Shown: piece after piece, positions 18,173 to 27,354 of the stretch
How the letters are laid out: every line of letters starts with the position of its first letter
Numbering within the stretch: the stretch's first letter is position 1
Assembly (NCBI GenBank): GCA_021371965.1
Contig: JAJFVE010000016.1
Coordinates: 1-58,442, forward strand
Direction: 5' to 3'
Origin: Planctomycetaceae bacterium
GTDB lineage: Bacteria; Planctomycetota; Phycisphaerae; SM23-33
Length of the DNA: 58,442 bases
The notes under the pieces: generated by a model
The model's input: only the letters and a program-made list of their open reading frames with translations
Database searches by the model: none
Told to the model about the DNA's origin: nothing
Program-made: the position numbers and the translations under genes

Positions 18173-18673
18173 CTAGGGTTCGGCCGGGGCCGCCGGGGCC
18201 GGCGCCGGGGCGGTGCGCGGAAGATCAAACTCGCCTGTGCCCGTACCGGGGGCTGGGGCAGGAGCAGCGCCGCCCGCCGCGTCAGGGGCTGGCGGGGCCG
18301 CTGGAGCGGCAGGCGCTGCGGGGGCGGGCGCCGGCGGCGCCGCATCGGGCAGCGGCGTGGGTTGGCTGGCCGCGGGGACGGGCTCGCTGGCCGGGGCGGT
18401 TGTGCTGGCCGGGCGCGTTGTCGCCGGCGCTGTCGTCGCGCTGGGAGGCAGCTCCCCAGCCAGCGCGGGGACAACCTTGCGGCGACTGATCTCGGCGGAG
18501 ATTTCCGTCTGGTCGGCCGCCAGGCCTGGATCGACGTAGTCATTGACGGTGCTGGCGGGGGTGTCCTTGGCCGGATCGTATTTCTCTGCACGCGGCGGGG
18601 GGGTGTCTTCCCGCTTACACCCGGCTATCAGCAGACCCGCCGTCAGCAGCAGTAATGTTGCGTATTTCATCAT
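18173..18673 (-). CDS. Putative lipoprotein with Pro/Ala-rich tail
   Basis: 166 residues. A signal peptide with lipobox LLIAGC predicts lipidation at about Cys19. Residues 20-75 are polar and acidic. Residues 76-166 are almost entirely Pro, Ala and Thr with recurring APAP and TTAPA units, an extended linker-like or wall-spanning segment. No known domain is seen. It follows the membrane-protein gene on the same strand with a gap of about 50 bases, so both may serve the envelope. Translation of the repetitive tail is supported by the single open frame ending in a proper stop. Confidence 0.7.
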   Translation of the reverse strand: MMKYATLLLLTAGLLIAGCKREDTPPPRAEKYDPAKDTPASTVNDYVDPGLAADQTEISAEISRRKVVPALAGELPPSATTAPATTRPASTTAPASEPVPAASQPTPLPDAAPPAPAPAAPAAPAAPPAPDAAGGAAPAPAPGTGTGEFDLPRTAPAPAPAAPAEP

Positions 18674-18724
18674 GAGCGCCTACCTCCCGCGGAAGTATAC
18701 ATCGGCAGCGTTGGGGCTGATCCG

Positions 18725-19642
18725 TCAGCCTGTGATGATGTTCCAGAATGTCTCGGCCAGCCCGCTGACCAGGGCGAAGTTTGCCGCGGCGGCGGCGATC
18801 AACGCCGCCAGCATCGTCAGCACCAGCGCCCGCAACTCGATCTCGTTGACGCCCTCGCCGACGGGGGCCCAGTAGATCGTGACCAGCAGCAGGTACACGC
18901 CGCCCTGGACGAACCACAGCCACACGGGCACTTCGGTAAACAGCGACCATTCAAAGAATCGCGGGGCGTTCTTGCTGCTGAAGAAATTGGCCAGTTGCTT
19001 GCGGGGCACATCGTCTTTCTGCAGCTCCAGGGCCTGGATCTTCACCACGTACGGCGAGCCCGGCGCGACCAGCGTGTGAATCCGCAGCGCCAGCTCCTGG
19101 GCCTGCCGCGCCTCCTGGGCAGCCTGCTCGGTCGCGTTGCGGAACTCCTGCGAGACCACCGGGGCGGTGTTGTAATTCGAGGCGATGTTCCGCATCATCA
19201 CGGCCGCCAGGTCCGCGATCTTGCGCGCCTGGGAGTCGATCTTCTCCGCCTGCGCCGATAGCGCTACGGCCTCCGACGCCGCAGCCGTGGCGCGTGTGGC
19301 GGGCGCTTTCTCCGCTGGGGCAGGGGCGGCCGGCGGGACTGCCGCCAGCAGCTTCTTGGCGGCAGCGACCATCTCCCGCGCTGAACGAGGTTCCTGCTCG
19401 AAGACGTCGGCGCCGGAGTACTTCTCCTGCGGACCGGAATATTTCTGGGCCTGCTCGATGCCCTCCTTGAGGGCCTGGTGATTGCGCACGGTAACATAGA
19501 GGCTGGAGATGCCCACGAAATAAAGCACCGACAGCACGCCGAAAAAGAGGGCTACCTCTACCATCGACAGCATCGTGTAGCCGACCGATTCGGAAAGCGA
19601 CTGGGGCTTCTTCAGGATTCCTGCCCGTGCCAGCAGACTCAT
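18725..19642 (-). CDS. Membrane protein with large soluble middle region, unknown function
   Basis: 305 residues from the ATG at 19642, chosen because GAGGAG lies just upstream. Residues about 27-50 form one transmembrane helix (VEVALFFGVLSVLYFVGI). A long helical, Ala/Gln/Glu-rich region follows (about 60-210), with heptad-like spacing suggesting a coiled coil. Three C-terminal hydrophobic segments lie at about 220-300 (VPVWLWFVQGGVYLLLV, LVLTMLAALIAAAAANFALV). The soluble part probably faces the periplasm. No homologous family is recognised. The lipoprotein gene follows on the same strand. Confidence 0.7.
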   Translation of the reverse strand: MSLLARAGILKKPQSLSESVGYTMLSMVEVALFFGVLSVLYFVGISSLYVTVRNHQALKEGIEQAQKYSGPQEKYSGADVFEQEPRSAREMVAAAKKLLAAVPPAAPAPAEKAPATRATAAASEAVALSAQAEKIDSQARKIADLAAVMMRNIASNYNTAPVVSQEFRNATEQAAQEARQAQELALRIHTLVAPGSPYVVKIQALELQKDDVPRKQLANFFSSKNAPRFFEWSLFTEVPVWLWFVQGGVYLLLVTIYWAPVGEGVNEIELRALVLTMLAALIAAAAANFALVSGLAETFWNIITG

Positions 19643-19669
19643 CGAATGCTCCTCATAAACGGCCTGCAC

Positions 19670-19867
19670 CCATTATTGGCCGGGCAGGCCCCAATGACAA
19701 GCCCAAAAGCAGTGGCGAGTTGTGAGCTGTGAGTGGTGAGTTGGAAGCGAGGGCGCCCATCTGCCTTTTCCCAATCCTCTTGATCTTCTCGATCCCGGTA
19801 ATCCCGCACCTCCTGTCCCAGTCCCCTTCGTGTCTTTGTGGTTAAGCCCCGTCCCCGTCCGCCCCGC
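19670..19867. other. Intergenic region with half palindrome
   Basis: No gene. 19763-19803 reads CTTTTCCCAATCCTCTTGA and onward, a half copy of the outer arms at 15203-15234, 65 bases past the xseB stop. Confidence 0.5.
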
Positions 19868-20137
19868 CTACACCTGCGTCTCATCCTCCAACTCGCCTGC
19901 CACTGTCAGCGAACCGTCGGCGTTCTTGGACAGCAGTTGGATTTTTTTCTCGGCGGCATCGAGGATGGTGCGGCACTGCTGCACCAGTCGCGTGCCCTGG
20001 GCGTACATCTCGATGGCCTGTTCGAGGGGCACCTGTCCGGATTCGATCTTCTCGACGATGCCCTCGAGTTGGGCCAGGGCCTGCTCGAAGGTCGGCTTGG
20101 CGGTTTCGTTCTGCGGTGTGTTCGGTTGTGTGCTCAT
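19868..20137 (-). CDS. xseB: Exodeoxyribonuclease VII small subunit
   Basis: 89 residues. The family pattern TFEQALAQLEGIVEKIESGQVPLEQAIEMYAQG is plain (about residues 16-48; the helical hairpin that binds XseA), followed by VQQCRTILDAAEKKIQLL. The ATG at 20137 overlaps the last bases of xseA (ATGA), indicating translational coupling and equal co-expression. The frame is open upstream but that part only shadows xseA. Exonuclease VII degrades single-stranded DNA to oligonucleotides in mismatch and damage repair. Confidence 0.95.
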   Translation of the reverse strand: MSTQPNTPQNETAKPTFEQALAQLEGIVEKIESGQVPLEQAIEMYAQGTRLVQQCRTILDAAEKKIQLLSKNADGSLTVAGELEDETQV

Positions 20138-21756
20138 GGTTCGTCCTGTCTGGGTTGCGAGGGTTTGTCGTCGAATAGTCCAGGCCCCGAGTCGGGGGAA
20201 TGTTTCTTGCTTCGCCGCGCCGGGGCGGCCGCCGGCGGCGGTGGGCCGCCTTCGCCGCCGCCCATGACGCGGCTGGCGATGGCCCCGTCGGACACCTGCG
20301 TGCTGAGGATTTCCCCGGCCGCCACGGCTGCGGCGCTGCGCACGATTTGCCCGCGGCTGTCGCGGGTGACAGAAAATCCGCGGGCCAGCACGCTGCGATA
20401 GCTCATCGCTTCGAGCTGCCGCGCGGCGGCCTCGACTCTCTGGCGGGCCAGCGCCAGGCGGTGTCGCGGCAGAGCCGCCGTCAGGCGCCCCTCGAGTCGC
20501 AGCAGCGACTCGCCGCCGCGTTTGGCGCGGGCGCCGAGATTCCATCGCAGCGAGGCCTGCAGGGCATCGACCGCCGCGCGGGCCCGATCGACCAGGCGCA
20601 CCGGATGCAGGCCCGCCAGGGCTGCCGCCGGGGCCTCCATCGCCCGCCGCGCCTGGGCGACCTGGGCCGCCAGGCCCGACGCCAGGCAGTGCGACAGCTC
20701 GTCCACGCGGCGCGTGTGCGTTCGCACCGCCGCCCCGGGGTCGCGAAAGACGCTGCTGCGGAGCAGGCCCGTCAGTTCCGCCCGCGCCGAGCGAACCGTT
20801 TCGCCAACGCGGCGCGTCATGCGGCCGGCCAGCGTGGCGACTCCACGCCGAACGGCATCGGCGTCTGGAACGGCCAATTCCGCCGCGGCAGTGGGGGTGG
20901 CCGCCCGCACGTCGGCGACCAGGTCGGCGATAGTCACGTCCACTTCGTGCCCGACGCCGCAGACGATCGGCGTGCGCGCAGCGAAGATGGCGCGGGCGAC
21001 GATCTCTTCGTTGAACGCCCAGAGGTCTTCCAGGCTGCCGCCGCCGCGGGCGACGATCAGCGTGTCGATATTGAGCCGCCCGGCGCCCGCGTCCAGCAGC
21101 GCCACCGCCGCGGCGACTTGCCCCGCCGCCTCGGCGCCCTGAACCATGACCGGCAGGAGGTACACGTCGGCCGCCGGCCAGCGGCGCGCCAGCGTGCGGG
21201 CGATGTCGCGCACCGCCGCGCCCGTGGGGCTGGTGATCAGGCCGATCGCGCGGGGGTACATGGGCAGGGGTTTCTTGGCGGCCGCATCGAACAGGCCTTC
21301 GGCCTGGAGTTTGGCGCGAAGCTGCTGGAAGGCCAGTTCAAGTTCGCCGGCACCCTTGGGCGAGAGGCGGTCGATGCAGATCTGGAGCTGCCCGCGCTGG
21401 TCGTACACGTCGATGCGACCTTGGGCGACGACCTCGAGGCCGTCGGCGGGCTCGAACTTGAGCCTGGCCGCGGCCGTGCGGAACATCACCGCGTCGATGG
21501 CGGCGTTGGCGTCCTTGAGGCGGAAGTACAGGTGGCCGCTGCTGTGGCGTTTGAAGTTGCTGATCTCGCCGACGACGCTGATGGCCGCGGGGAAGCACTC
21601 GCTGAGCGACTCCTTGATGTGCCGCACCAGCAGCGACACCGGCCACGGCGGCGGCGCCTGGGCGGCCGCCTCGTCGCCGCCAACGACCGGCGTGGCGCGC
21701 GGGCCCTTGGCTTTGGAGAAATCGAATCCGGGTTGGGTGCTCTTCCTGTCGGCCAC
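20134..21756 (-). CDS. xseA: Exodeoxyribonuclease VII large subunit
   Basis: 540 residues, somewhat longer than the usual 400-460. After a short N-terminal extension (1-40), the OB-fold DNA-binding domain (about 40-140) shows VVGEISNFKRHSSGHLYF. The catalytic domain follows with AIGLITSPTGAAVRDI, VARGGGSLEDLWAFNEE and GVGHEVDVTIADLVADVRA, then a long Arg/Ala-rich helical region that binds several XseB copies. A further C-terminal extension ends in a Lys/Ser/Pro-rich tail. It is the catalytic subunit of the complex and is co-transcribed with xseB. The gene lies 160 bases downstream of rnfB in the same direction. Confidence 0.95.
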   Translation of the reverse strand: MADRKSTQPGFDFSKAKGPRATPVVGGDEAAAQAPPPWPVSLLVRHIKESLSECFPAAISVVGEISNFKRHSSGHLYFRLKDANAAIDAVMFRTAAARLKFEPADGLEVVAQGRIDVYDQRGQLQICIDRLSPKGAGELELAFQQLRAKLQAEGLFDAAAKKPLPMYPRAIGLITSPTGAAVRDIARTLARRWPAADVYLLPVMVQGAEAAGQVAAAVALLDAGAGRLNIDTLIVARGGGSLEDLWAFNEEIVARAIFAARTPIVCGVGHEVDVTIADLVADVRAATPTAAAELAVPDADAVRRGVATLAGRMTRRVGETVRSARAELTGLLRSSVFRDPGAAVRTHTRRVDELSHCLASGLAAQVAQARRAMEAPAAALAGLHPVRLVDRARAAVDALQASLRWNLGARAKRGGESLLRLEGRLTAALPRHRLALARQRVEAAARQLEAMSYRSVLARGFSVTRDSRGQIVRSAAAVAAGEILSTQVSDGAIASRVMGGGEGGPPPPAAAPARRSKKHSPDSGPGLFDDKPSQPRQDEP

Positions 21757-21915
21757 GGGGGCATTCTAGCCGCGGCTGCGGAAATCCTAAACAAGAACAA
21801 AGACCAAATTCGCGCACCGGGCCCAAAGCACAAAGACGCGAGCGGGCGGTGGTATGGCAGGGACAGCCCGCGAGGGTCTGCCTATGCCGATTTCAATTGG
21901 AAATTGGAAATGCTG

Positions 21916-22830
21916 TTACCCTCGCCATTCGGTCTTGTCGGCGGTGGTCTCGAACTTGTCGACGATCAGGTCGGGAGGATTCTTTTCGTTGGCCACGCCG
22001 GCGAGGTCTCTTTCGGTGGGTTTGCCAATGATCAGCAGGCGCTTCATCGGGCATTTGCCCATGAGCGTTTCAAACTCGGCGGCCATTTCCGGATCGTATT
22101 TTTCATAGTCGATCCGGGGCAGGTTCTTCTCCATCGAGAACAGGGCGCTGGTTCGGGCGCAGGCGCCGCAGCCGATGCAGCCGACCTTGCAGACGGCCTT
22201 GACCGCCTTGCCGAAGTCGTGGTTGCAGCAGGTGACCACGAGCATCCGCTCTCGCTTGAAGGGGACCATCGAGATAATGTGCCTCGGGCACGCCCGCTCG
22301 CAGGCGCCGCAGCCGGTGCACTTGTGATAGTCGACCGTCGCGAGGCCGTCGACGACGTGGATGGCGTCGAAATTGCACGACCGCTCGCAATCGCCAAAGG
22401 CCAGGCACCCGTACGTGCAGCCCTGCACGCCGGCCACGCCGTTGGCGCCCGAGCAGGTGCCTTCGCCCTGGTAGAGGTGTCGGCCGAACTTGTCGCCGGT
22501 GTGGGCACCGCAGTGGACGACGGGTCGGTACGGCCAGCTTTCGGTGACCTCGACGCCGAGGATATTGGCGATCATCTTCTTGCAGCTTTCGCCGCCAACG
22601 GAGCACTTGTTGATGGCAGCGCCGTCCTTGACCAGGGCCTCGGCGTAATCGGCGCATCCGATGAACTCGCATCCGCCGCAGTTGGCGCCGGGCAGAATCG
22701 ACAGGATCGACTCGATGCGTGGGTCGGCCTGGACGTGCAGGGCCTTGTTGGCCCAGCCCAGCACGAATCCGGCAGCCAGCGCCAGGACCAGCATTGTGCC
22801 GGCGGCCAGCAGTATCATGATGATTGCCAT
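21916..22830 (-). CDS. rnfB: Rnf complex subunit B (iron-sulfur electron entry/transfer)
   Basis: 304 residues. An N-terminal membrane helix (1-25) is followed by the four-cysteine cluster motif PGANCGGCEFIGCADY, and the C-terminal half holds two ferredoxin-type 4Fe-4S sets: CTGCGACERACP and CIGCGACART with companion cysteines. RnfB takes electrons from reduced ferredoxin on the cytoplasmic side and feeds the ion-pumping Rnf complex that reduces NAD. AGGGA precedes the ATG. It is the last gene of the operon, nine bases after rnfA. The second ferredoxin set ends in CGACART-SA rather than the usual C-x3-C-P, so one cluster may be altered. Confidence 0.95.
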   Translation of the reverse strand: MAIIMILLAAGTMLVLALAAGFVLGWANKALHVQADPRIESILSILPGANCGGCEFIGCADYAEALVKDGAAINKCSVGGESCKKMIANILGVEVTESWPYRPVVHCGAHTGDKFGRHLYQGEGTCSGANGVAGVQGCTYGCLAFGDCERSCNFDAIHVVDGLATVDYHKCTGCGACERACPRHIISMVPFKRERMLVVTCCNHDFGKAVKAVCKVGCIGCGACARTSALFSMEKNLPRIDYEKYDPEMAAEFETLMGKCPMKRLLIIGKPTERDLAGVANEKNPPDLIVDKFETTADKTEWRG

Positions 22831-22839
22831 AGAAGTTCC

Positions 22840-23682
22840 CTATTGTCCTGCCGCGCGCGTGGCGGGGGCGGACGCGGTAGCGGTAGCGGGGGCCGACGTC
22901 GTCGCCGGGGCGGTTTGCCTACTGGCGCCGGACCATGAATCCTGCATCGTGGCAGCGGCGACGGGTTTGGTCAGTGCTTTCTGGAGCCCCTTGTCCACGC
23001 CGGCAAAGCCCATGAACGCCATCGAGAGGATTCCGGCCAGGACCATGGTGATGCCCGGGCCGCGCAGGGCCTTGGGGATGTCGGCCTTGTCGAGCTCCTC
23101 GCGGATACCGGCCATGATGACGATGGCGATGAGGAATCCAAAACCGGCGAAGAAGGAGTAGATCAGCGTCTTGTCGAGACTCCAGTACTCGGCCCCGCTG
23201 GTGCGGTAAGCGTGGCGCATGATCTCCAGGCACGTGAACAGGATCACGCAGTTGGTCGTGATCAGCGGCAGGTATACGCCGAAGGCCTTGTACAGCGGCG
23301 GAAAGAACTTGCGGATGTACATCTCGACCAGTTGCACCGCCCAGGCGATCAGAAAAATGTAGACGGCGTAGCTGAGGATCGTCAGGTCGACGGCGTCTTT
23401 GTAGCCGGGATTGAACAGCTTGACCACCAGGCCCGTCAGCGGGGCGCTGACGACCGTACCGTTGGGCAACTTGTTCGGCGCCAGGATGTAGTAGGTCACG
23501 ACCCAGCTTAGCAGGCCCGAGACGGTCGTGACGGCGGTCACGGCGGCGCCCATGCCGAAGGCGGCGTCGACACGTCGCGAGACGCCGATGAAGGGGCAGT
23601 TTCCCACGAAGTAGTGGAAAACCATGTTGTTGATCAGCGCCGTCGTGACGGCCATCAACAGGATGGTAATGAGGTAGTCCAT
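22840..23682 (-). CDS. rnfA: Rnf complex subunit A with Ala/Thr-rich C-terminal extension
   Basis: 280 residues, against about 190-200 for typical RnfA. Six hydrophobic helices are visible, with the family motif FVGNCPFIGVSRR and the second half-site PLITTNCVILFTC; their cysteines hold the intramembrane 2Fe-2S cluster shown for Rnf/Nqr. The extra length is partly an inserted loop (about 65-90) and mostly a tail after residue 230 made of Thr, Ala and Pro. The start at 23682 (MDYLITI) sits one base after the rnfE stop; an upstream in-frame ATG lies inside rnfE and is less likely. RnfA and RnfE form the membrane core for ion translocation. Confidence 0.93.
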   Translation of the reverse strand: MDYLITILLMAVTTALINNMVFHYFVGNCPFIGVSRRVDAAFGMGAAVTAVTTVSGLLSWVVTYYILAPNKLPNGTVVSAPLTGLVVKLFNPGYKDAVDLTILSYAVYIFLIAWAVQLVEMYIRKFFPPLYKAFGVYLPLITTNCVILFTCLEIMRHAYRTSGAEYWSLDKTLIYSFFAGFGFLIAIVIMAGIREELDKADIPKALRGPGITMVLAGILSMAFMGFAGVDKGLQKALTKPVAAATMQDSWSGASRQTAPATTSAPATATASAPATRAAGQ

Positions 23683-23683
23683 C

Positions 23684-24355
23684 TCAGGCGGGCTCCGCTT
23701 GTGCGGCCGCATCCGCCGCCGGTTGATTGACGCTGGGGCGTTTGGCGGCCGCGATAACCCAGTTGACCGCCCCGAGCAGCAGGCCCAGCGTCAGGAAGGC
23801 CCCGGGCGGCAGGATCATGATGGACCAGGACTCCCACGTTCCCGGCACGGAGGAGTAGACCGTCCAGCCCAGCCACCGCCCATCGCCGAGGATTTCGCGC
23901 ACCGACGAGACGGCCAGCAGCGCCACGGCGTTGCCGATGGACTGGCCCAAGGCGTCGCCGATGGCGGGCATGATCCCCTGCTTGGCGGCGCAGACCTCGC
24001 AGCGGGCGATGATAATGCAGTTGACGATAATCAGCGGCACGTACGGACCCAGCCGCCGGCTCATGTCGGGAACGAACGCGGCCAGCAGCTTGTCGGCGAT
24101 GGTCACGAACGTCGCGATGGTGAGCGTAAAGACCAGGATGCGCAGGTGGGGTTTGAGCAGGTTTCGCAGGAGGCTGACGATGATGTTCGAGCAGATCAGC
24201 ACGAACGCCACCGCCGCGGCCATCGTCATGGCGCCCTTGACGGTGTTGGTCACCGCCAGCGTCGGGCACATGCCCAGGATCTGGCGGAAGATCGGGTTCT
24301 CCGCTCCGATTCCGTTGTTGAACCGCTCCAGGGTTGAAGGTCCGCTGTCGGTCAT
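23684..24355 (-). CDS. rnfE: Rnf complex subunit E
   Basis: 223 residues with six membrane helices. The motifs ILGMCPTLAVTNTVKGA and PLIIVNCIIIARCEVCA are the inverted pair typical of RnfE/NqrD and provide the cysteines of the intramembrane iron-sulfur cluster shared with RnfA. The C-terminal 15 residues are a hydrophilic Ala/Gln tail. Three bases separate it from rnfG, so it belongs to one transcript with the other rnf genes. With RnfA it forms the pseudo-symmetric channel core of the pump. Confidence 0.95.
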   Translation of the reverse strand: MTDSGPSTLERFNNGIGAENPIFRQILGMCPTLAVTNTVKGAMTMAAAVAFVLICSNIIVSLLRNLLKPHLRILVFTLTIATFVTIADKLLAAFVPDMSRRLGPYVPLIIVNCIIIARCEVCAAKQGIMPAIGDALGQSIGNAVALLAVSSVREILGDGRWLGWTVYSSVPGTWESWSIMILPPGAFLTLGLLLGAVNWVIAAAKRPSVNQPAADAAAQAEPA

Positions 24356-24358
24356 AGG

Positions 24359-24928
24359 TTAATCTCGCTTCGACTTGCCCGCCAGCAACGGGCGGATGTC
24401 CTGTACGGTCTTGTTCACGATGTCGGTAACGCTCTGGGAGGAGATGGTGGCGCCGGAGATGGCCGCGACCTGATTGCCAGCCGAGGCGCTGCCTTTGACC
24501 ACCACCAGCGGGCGGGCCGAACTCTTGCCGGCGAACTGCCCCGAGAAAGCCTCCTCGCCGATCTTGTTGCCCAGGCCGGGCGTTTCCTTCTGGTCCAGCA
24601 CGTACATCCCGGTGATGCGATCGGTGTCGTTGTTCAGGCCCACCAGCAGTTCGATGACGTCGGCAAAGCCTAAACCGCTGCCCTTGACGACCCAGCCGAC
24701 CTGGCGTCCGCTCTTGTCCAAGGCCTGGAACACCGTCTTGCCAGAGATCGTTTCCTGCCGCCCGCCGGCGGCCCCGGGCACCAGTGCGGGAATCTGCTTG
24801 AGCGTCAGGTCGAGCTTGTTCTGCTCGATGCGCGACGCCAGGCTCGTCTGCACGAACGCCAGGGCCACGCCGAACACCAGCGCCAGCACGATCACCAGCC
24901 AACTCTGCTTGAGGTAGTTTTCCTTCAT
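24359..24928 (-). CDS. rnfG: Rnf complex subunit G (covalent FMN)
   Basis: 189 residues: one N-terminal membrane helix (about 10-30) followed by an extracytoplasmic FMN-binding domain. The flavinylation motif is in AAISGATISSQSV, where the threonine of SGAT(I)SS normally receives FMN from the ApbE flavin transferase. ApbE is not in this window. RnfG relays electrons on the outer side of the membrane. It overlaps none of its neighbours but is tightly spaced on both sides (3 and 10 bases). Confidence 0.95.
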   Translation of the reverse strand: MKENYLKQSWLVIVLALVFGVALAFVQTSLASRIEQNKLDLTLKQIPALVPGAAGGRQETISGKTVFQALDKSGRQVGWVVKGSGLGFADVIELLVGLNNDTDRITGMYVLDQKETPGLGNKIGEEAFSGQFAGKSSARPLVVVKGSASAGNQVAAISGATISSQSVTDIVNKTVQDIRPLLAGKSKRD

Positions 24929-24938
24929 ATCGTTCTCG

Positions 24939-25997
24939 TCAGGCCTTGACCGGCACCGGTCCGCCGATGGGGGTGGGGATGGTCCAGCGATTGATCAGCG
25001 GCACGACCGCGTTCATCAGCAGCACCGCGAACATCACGCCCTCGGGATACCCGCTGAAAACCCGCAGCAGCATCACCAGCGCCCCGCACCCGGCGCCGAA
25101 GATCAGCTTGCCCCTGGGCGTCAGCGGGCTGGTCACCGGATCGGTGGCGATATAGACCGCCCCAAACAGCAGCGCTCCGCCGAAGAGGTGATGCAGCAGC
25201 AGGAACGGCCCGCCGCCCTGGACAGCGTTCATGATCCCCGCGATCATCGCCGCGGCAGCGACCATGCCCAGCGGGATCTCCCAACTGGCCGTGCGGCGGA
25301 TGAGCAGGTAGATTCCCCCGAGAATGCACGCGGCCGTGCTGGTCTCGCCCAGCGAGCCGTTGACGTTGCCCCAGAACAACCGCTTGACGTACTGCCAGTT
25401 TTGCCAAGGCTGGGGCACCGTTGACGGAGCGGTCGCGGCGGCCTGGGCGTGGGCCTCTTCTCGCTGGGCCGTCATGGGCGTGGCCTGCGTCACCGCGTGG
25501 GGCGCGCCGACCAGGTCCGCCGGGGCACGATACGCCGCGGCCCCCATCGCCCCGGCGAAGGCGATCATGACGAACGCGCGGCCGACCATCGCGGGGTTGA
25601 ACAGGTTCTGGCCCAGGCCTCCGAAGATGACCTTGGCGATTCCGATGGCGACCACCGAACCGACCACGCCCACATACCACGGGGCTGACCAGGGCAGCGA
25701 CAGGGCCAGGATGGCGCCGGTGACGGCCGCCGAGAGATCGACGATGGTCAGCCCCTTGCCTCGGATTACCGAGAACAACGCCTCGGCGGCCAGGCACGTG
25801 ATCATGCACAGAGCGATCTGCTTGATGGCGTAGAGACCGAAGACGGCCATCGAGGCCACGATCACCGGGACCAGGGCCAGCAGCACGTCGAGCATCATTC
25901 GGCGCGTGGTCTGGGCGATGTTTGCGATGTGCGGCGAGGGGGCGACGATGATCGCCGGCTCGATGGGCGCGGCGGCGGGTTGTTCAGCTTGAGTCAT
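24939..25997 (-). CDS. rnfD: Rnf complex subunit D (covalent FMN, membrane channel)
   Basis: 352 residues with about nine or ten membrane helices, homologous to NqrB. The start includes SPHIANIAQTTRRMMLDV, typical of the family. The covalent FMN site is in GSLGETSTAACILGG, where the threonine of the S-T-A motif is modified. A hydrophilic insertion (about 165-205, ATPMTAQREEAHAQAAATAP) is larger than usual. RnfD helps form the ion path and carries electrons between RnfG and the core. It follows rnfC by ten bases. Confidence 0.95.
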   Translation of the reverse strand: MTQAEQPAAAPIEPAIIVAPSPHIANIAQTTRRMMLDVLLALVPVIVASMAVFGLYAIKQIALCMITCLAAEALFSVIRGKGLTIVDLSAAVTGAILALSLPWSAPWYVGVVGSVVAIGIAKVIFGGLGQNLFNPAMVGRAFVMIAFAGAMGAAAYRAPADLVGAPHAVTQATPMTAQREEAHAQAAATAPSTVPQPWQNWQYVKRLFWGNVNGSLGETSTAACILGGIYLLIRRTASWEIPLGMVAAAAMIAGIMNAVQGGGPFLLLHHLFGGALLFGAVYIATDPVTSPLTPRGKLIFGAGCGALVMLLRVFSGYPEGVMFAVLLMNAVVPLINRWTIPTPIGGPVPVKA

Positions 25998-26007
25998 TCG
26001 CGTGGGC

Positions 26008-27354
26008 TCACTTCTTCTTGCGGGGGATTTCGGCCTTGCCCATGCGCATCAACTGCACCAGCGGGATTCCCGAGGGGCAGATGTACGCGCAGCAGCCGCA
26101 CTCGATGCAGGCGTCGAGGTGGTATCGCCGGGCCAGGTCCCAGTCCTTGAAGCGGCAGGACAGGGCGATCTTGGTGGGCACCAGGCCCACGGGGCAGACG
26201 TCGACGCATCGCCCGCAGCGGATGCACTGGAGTTCCTCGGCCTTGCGGGCCTCCTCGCTTGTCAGCACGGTGACGCCGCTGGTGCCTTTAGTGATCGGGG
26301 TGTCGAGATTGCCGATGGCCAGGCCCATCATGGGCCCGCCGGCCAGCACGCGGGCGGCCTGGTCGGTCAGCCCGCCGCAGTGTTCGATCAAGGCCCTGTA
26401 GCTGACGCCGATGGGCGCCAGCAGGTTTCGCGGACGCACCACGCCCGAGCCGGTGACCGTCACCACGCGGTGCGTCAGCGGTTTGCCGCGCAGCACCGCC
26501 CGGGCGATGGCCGCGGCCGTGCCGACGTTCACCACCACCACGCCCACGTCCAGCGGCAGACCGCCGGTGGGCACCACGCGCCCCAGGGCGGCGCGGATCG
26601 TCATCTTCTCGCCGCCCATGGGGTAATGCGTGGGCAGCACGACGATCTGCATCTTCGTCCCGCGGACGGCACGCTGCAAAATGTCTACGGCCATCGGCTT
26701 GTTGTCTTCGATGGCAATCACGATGCGCTGAGCCCCCGCCGCGTGCGCCGCCAGCAACGCGCCGCAAACAATCGGTCCGGGGACCTGGATCATCATCCGG
26801 TGGTCGGCCGTCAGATACGGCTCGCACTCGCAGCCGTTGACCAGCAGCGTGTCGATGGGCTTGGCGTCGTTTCGCACGAGCTTGACGTGCGTGGGAAAGG
26901 CCGCACCGCCCTGGCCGACGATTCCGGCGGCCTGGATGGCCTCGAGGATCTGCTGCGGCGCGTGGTCTTCCAGGCGCCGCGTGGGCCACTCGCCGCCGAA
27001 GACCGAGTCCCACAGTGCCTGCCCGGCCAAGGTCTGCGTCCCGGCCGTGATGGGGATCACCCCCACGTGCCGGGCGTTGGGCAGCGTCGTCACGTCGGGC
27101 ACGCCGCACGTGCCGTCGATTGAGGCGTGAACCGGCGCCGAGACGAACCCGCCGGCCTTGCCGATCATCTCGCCCATCGTCACGGCCGTCTTGGGCTTGA
27201 CGATGCTCTCGCAGGGGGCGCCGATGTGCTGCACCAGCGGGATGCGAACCTCGGTCGGCGTCGGCAGCACGTCGATCGTCGCGTCGGCCGACAGGCTCTT
27301 GCGCTGGGGCGGGTGAACCCCGCCGCGAAAATCCATCTTGCCCGTGGCTGTCAT
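26008..27354 (-). CDS. rnfC: Rnf complex subunit C (NADH-binding, two 4Fe-4S clusters)
   Basis: 448 residues from the ATG at 27354 with AAGGAG upstream; the longer open frame upstream is not Rnf-like. The protein has the N-terminal FRGGVHPPQRK segment of RnfC, the nucleotide/FMN-binding region (GIVGQGGAAFPTHVK, NGCECEPYLTADHRMM), the SLBB-like domain, and two C-terminal ferredoxin motifs, CIRCGRCVDVCPVGLVP and CIECGCCAYICPSGIPL. It is the NAD-side subunit where ferredoxin-derived electrons reduce NAD. The C terminus is short and lacks the long repeats of proteobacterial RnfC. Its ATG overlaps the stop of the upstream rseC-like gene. Confidence 0.95.
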   Translation of the reverse strand: MTATGKMDFRGGVHPPQRKSLSADATIDVLPTPTEVRIPLVQHIGAPCESIVKPKTAVTMGEMIGKAGGFVSAPVHASIDGTCGVPDVTTLPNARHVGVIPITAGTQTLAGQALWDSVFGGEWPTRRLEDHAPQQILEAIQAAGIVGQGGAAFPTHVKLVRNDAKPIDTLLVNGCECEPYLTADHRMMIQVPGPIVCGALLAAHAAGAQRIVIAIEDNKPMAVDILQRAVRGTKMQIVVLPTHYPMGGEKMTIRAALGRVVPTGGLPLDVGVVVVNVGTAAAIARAVLRGKPLTHRVVTVTGSGVVRPRNLLAPIGVSYRALIEHCGGLTDQAARVLAGGPMMGLAIGNLDTPITKGTSGVTVLTSEEARKAEELQCIRCGRCVDVCPVGLVPTKIALSCRFKDWDLARRYHLDACIECGCCAYICPSGIPLVQLMRMGKAEIPRKKK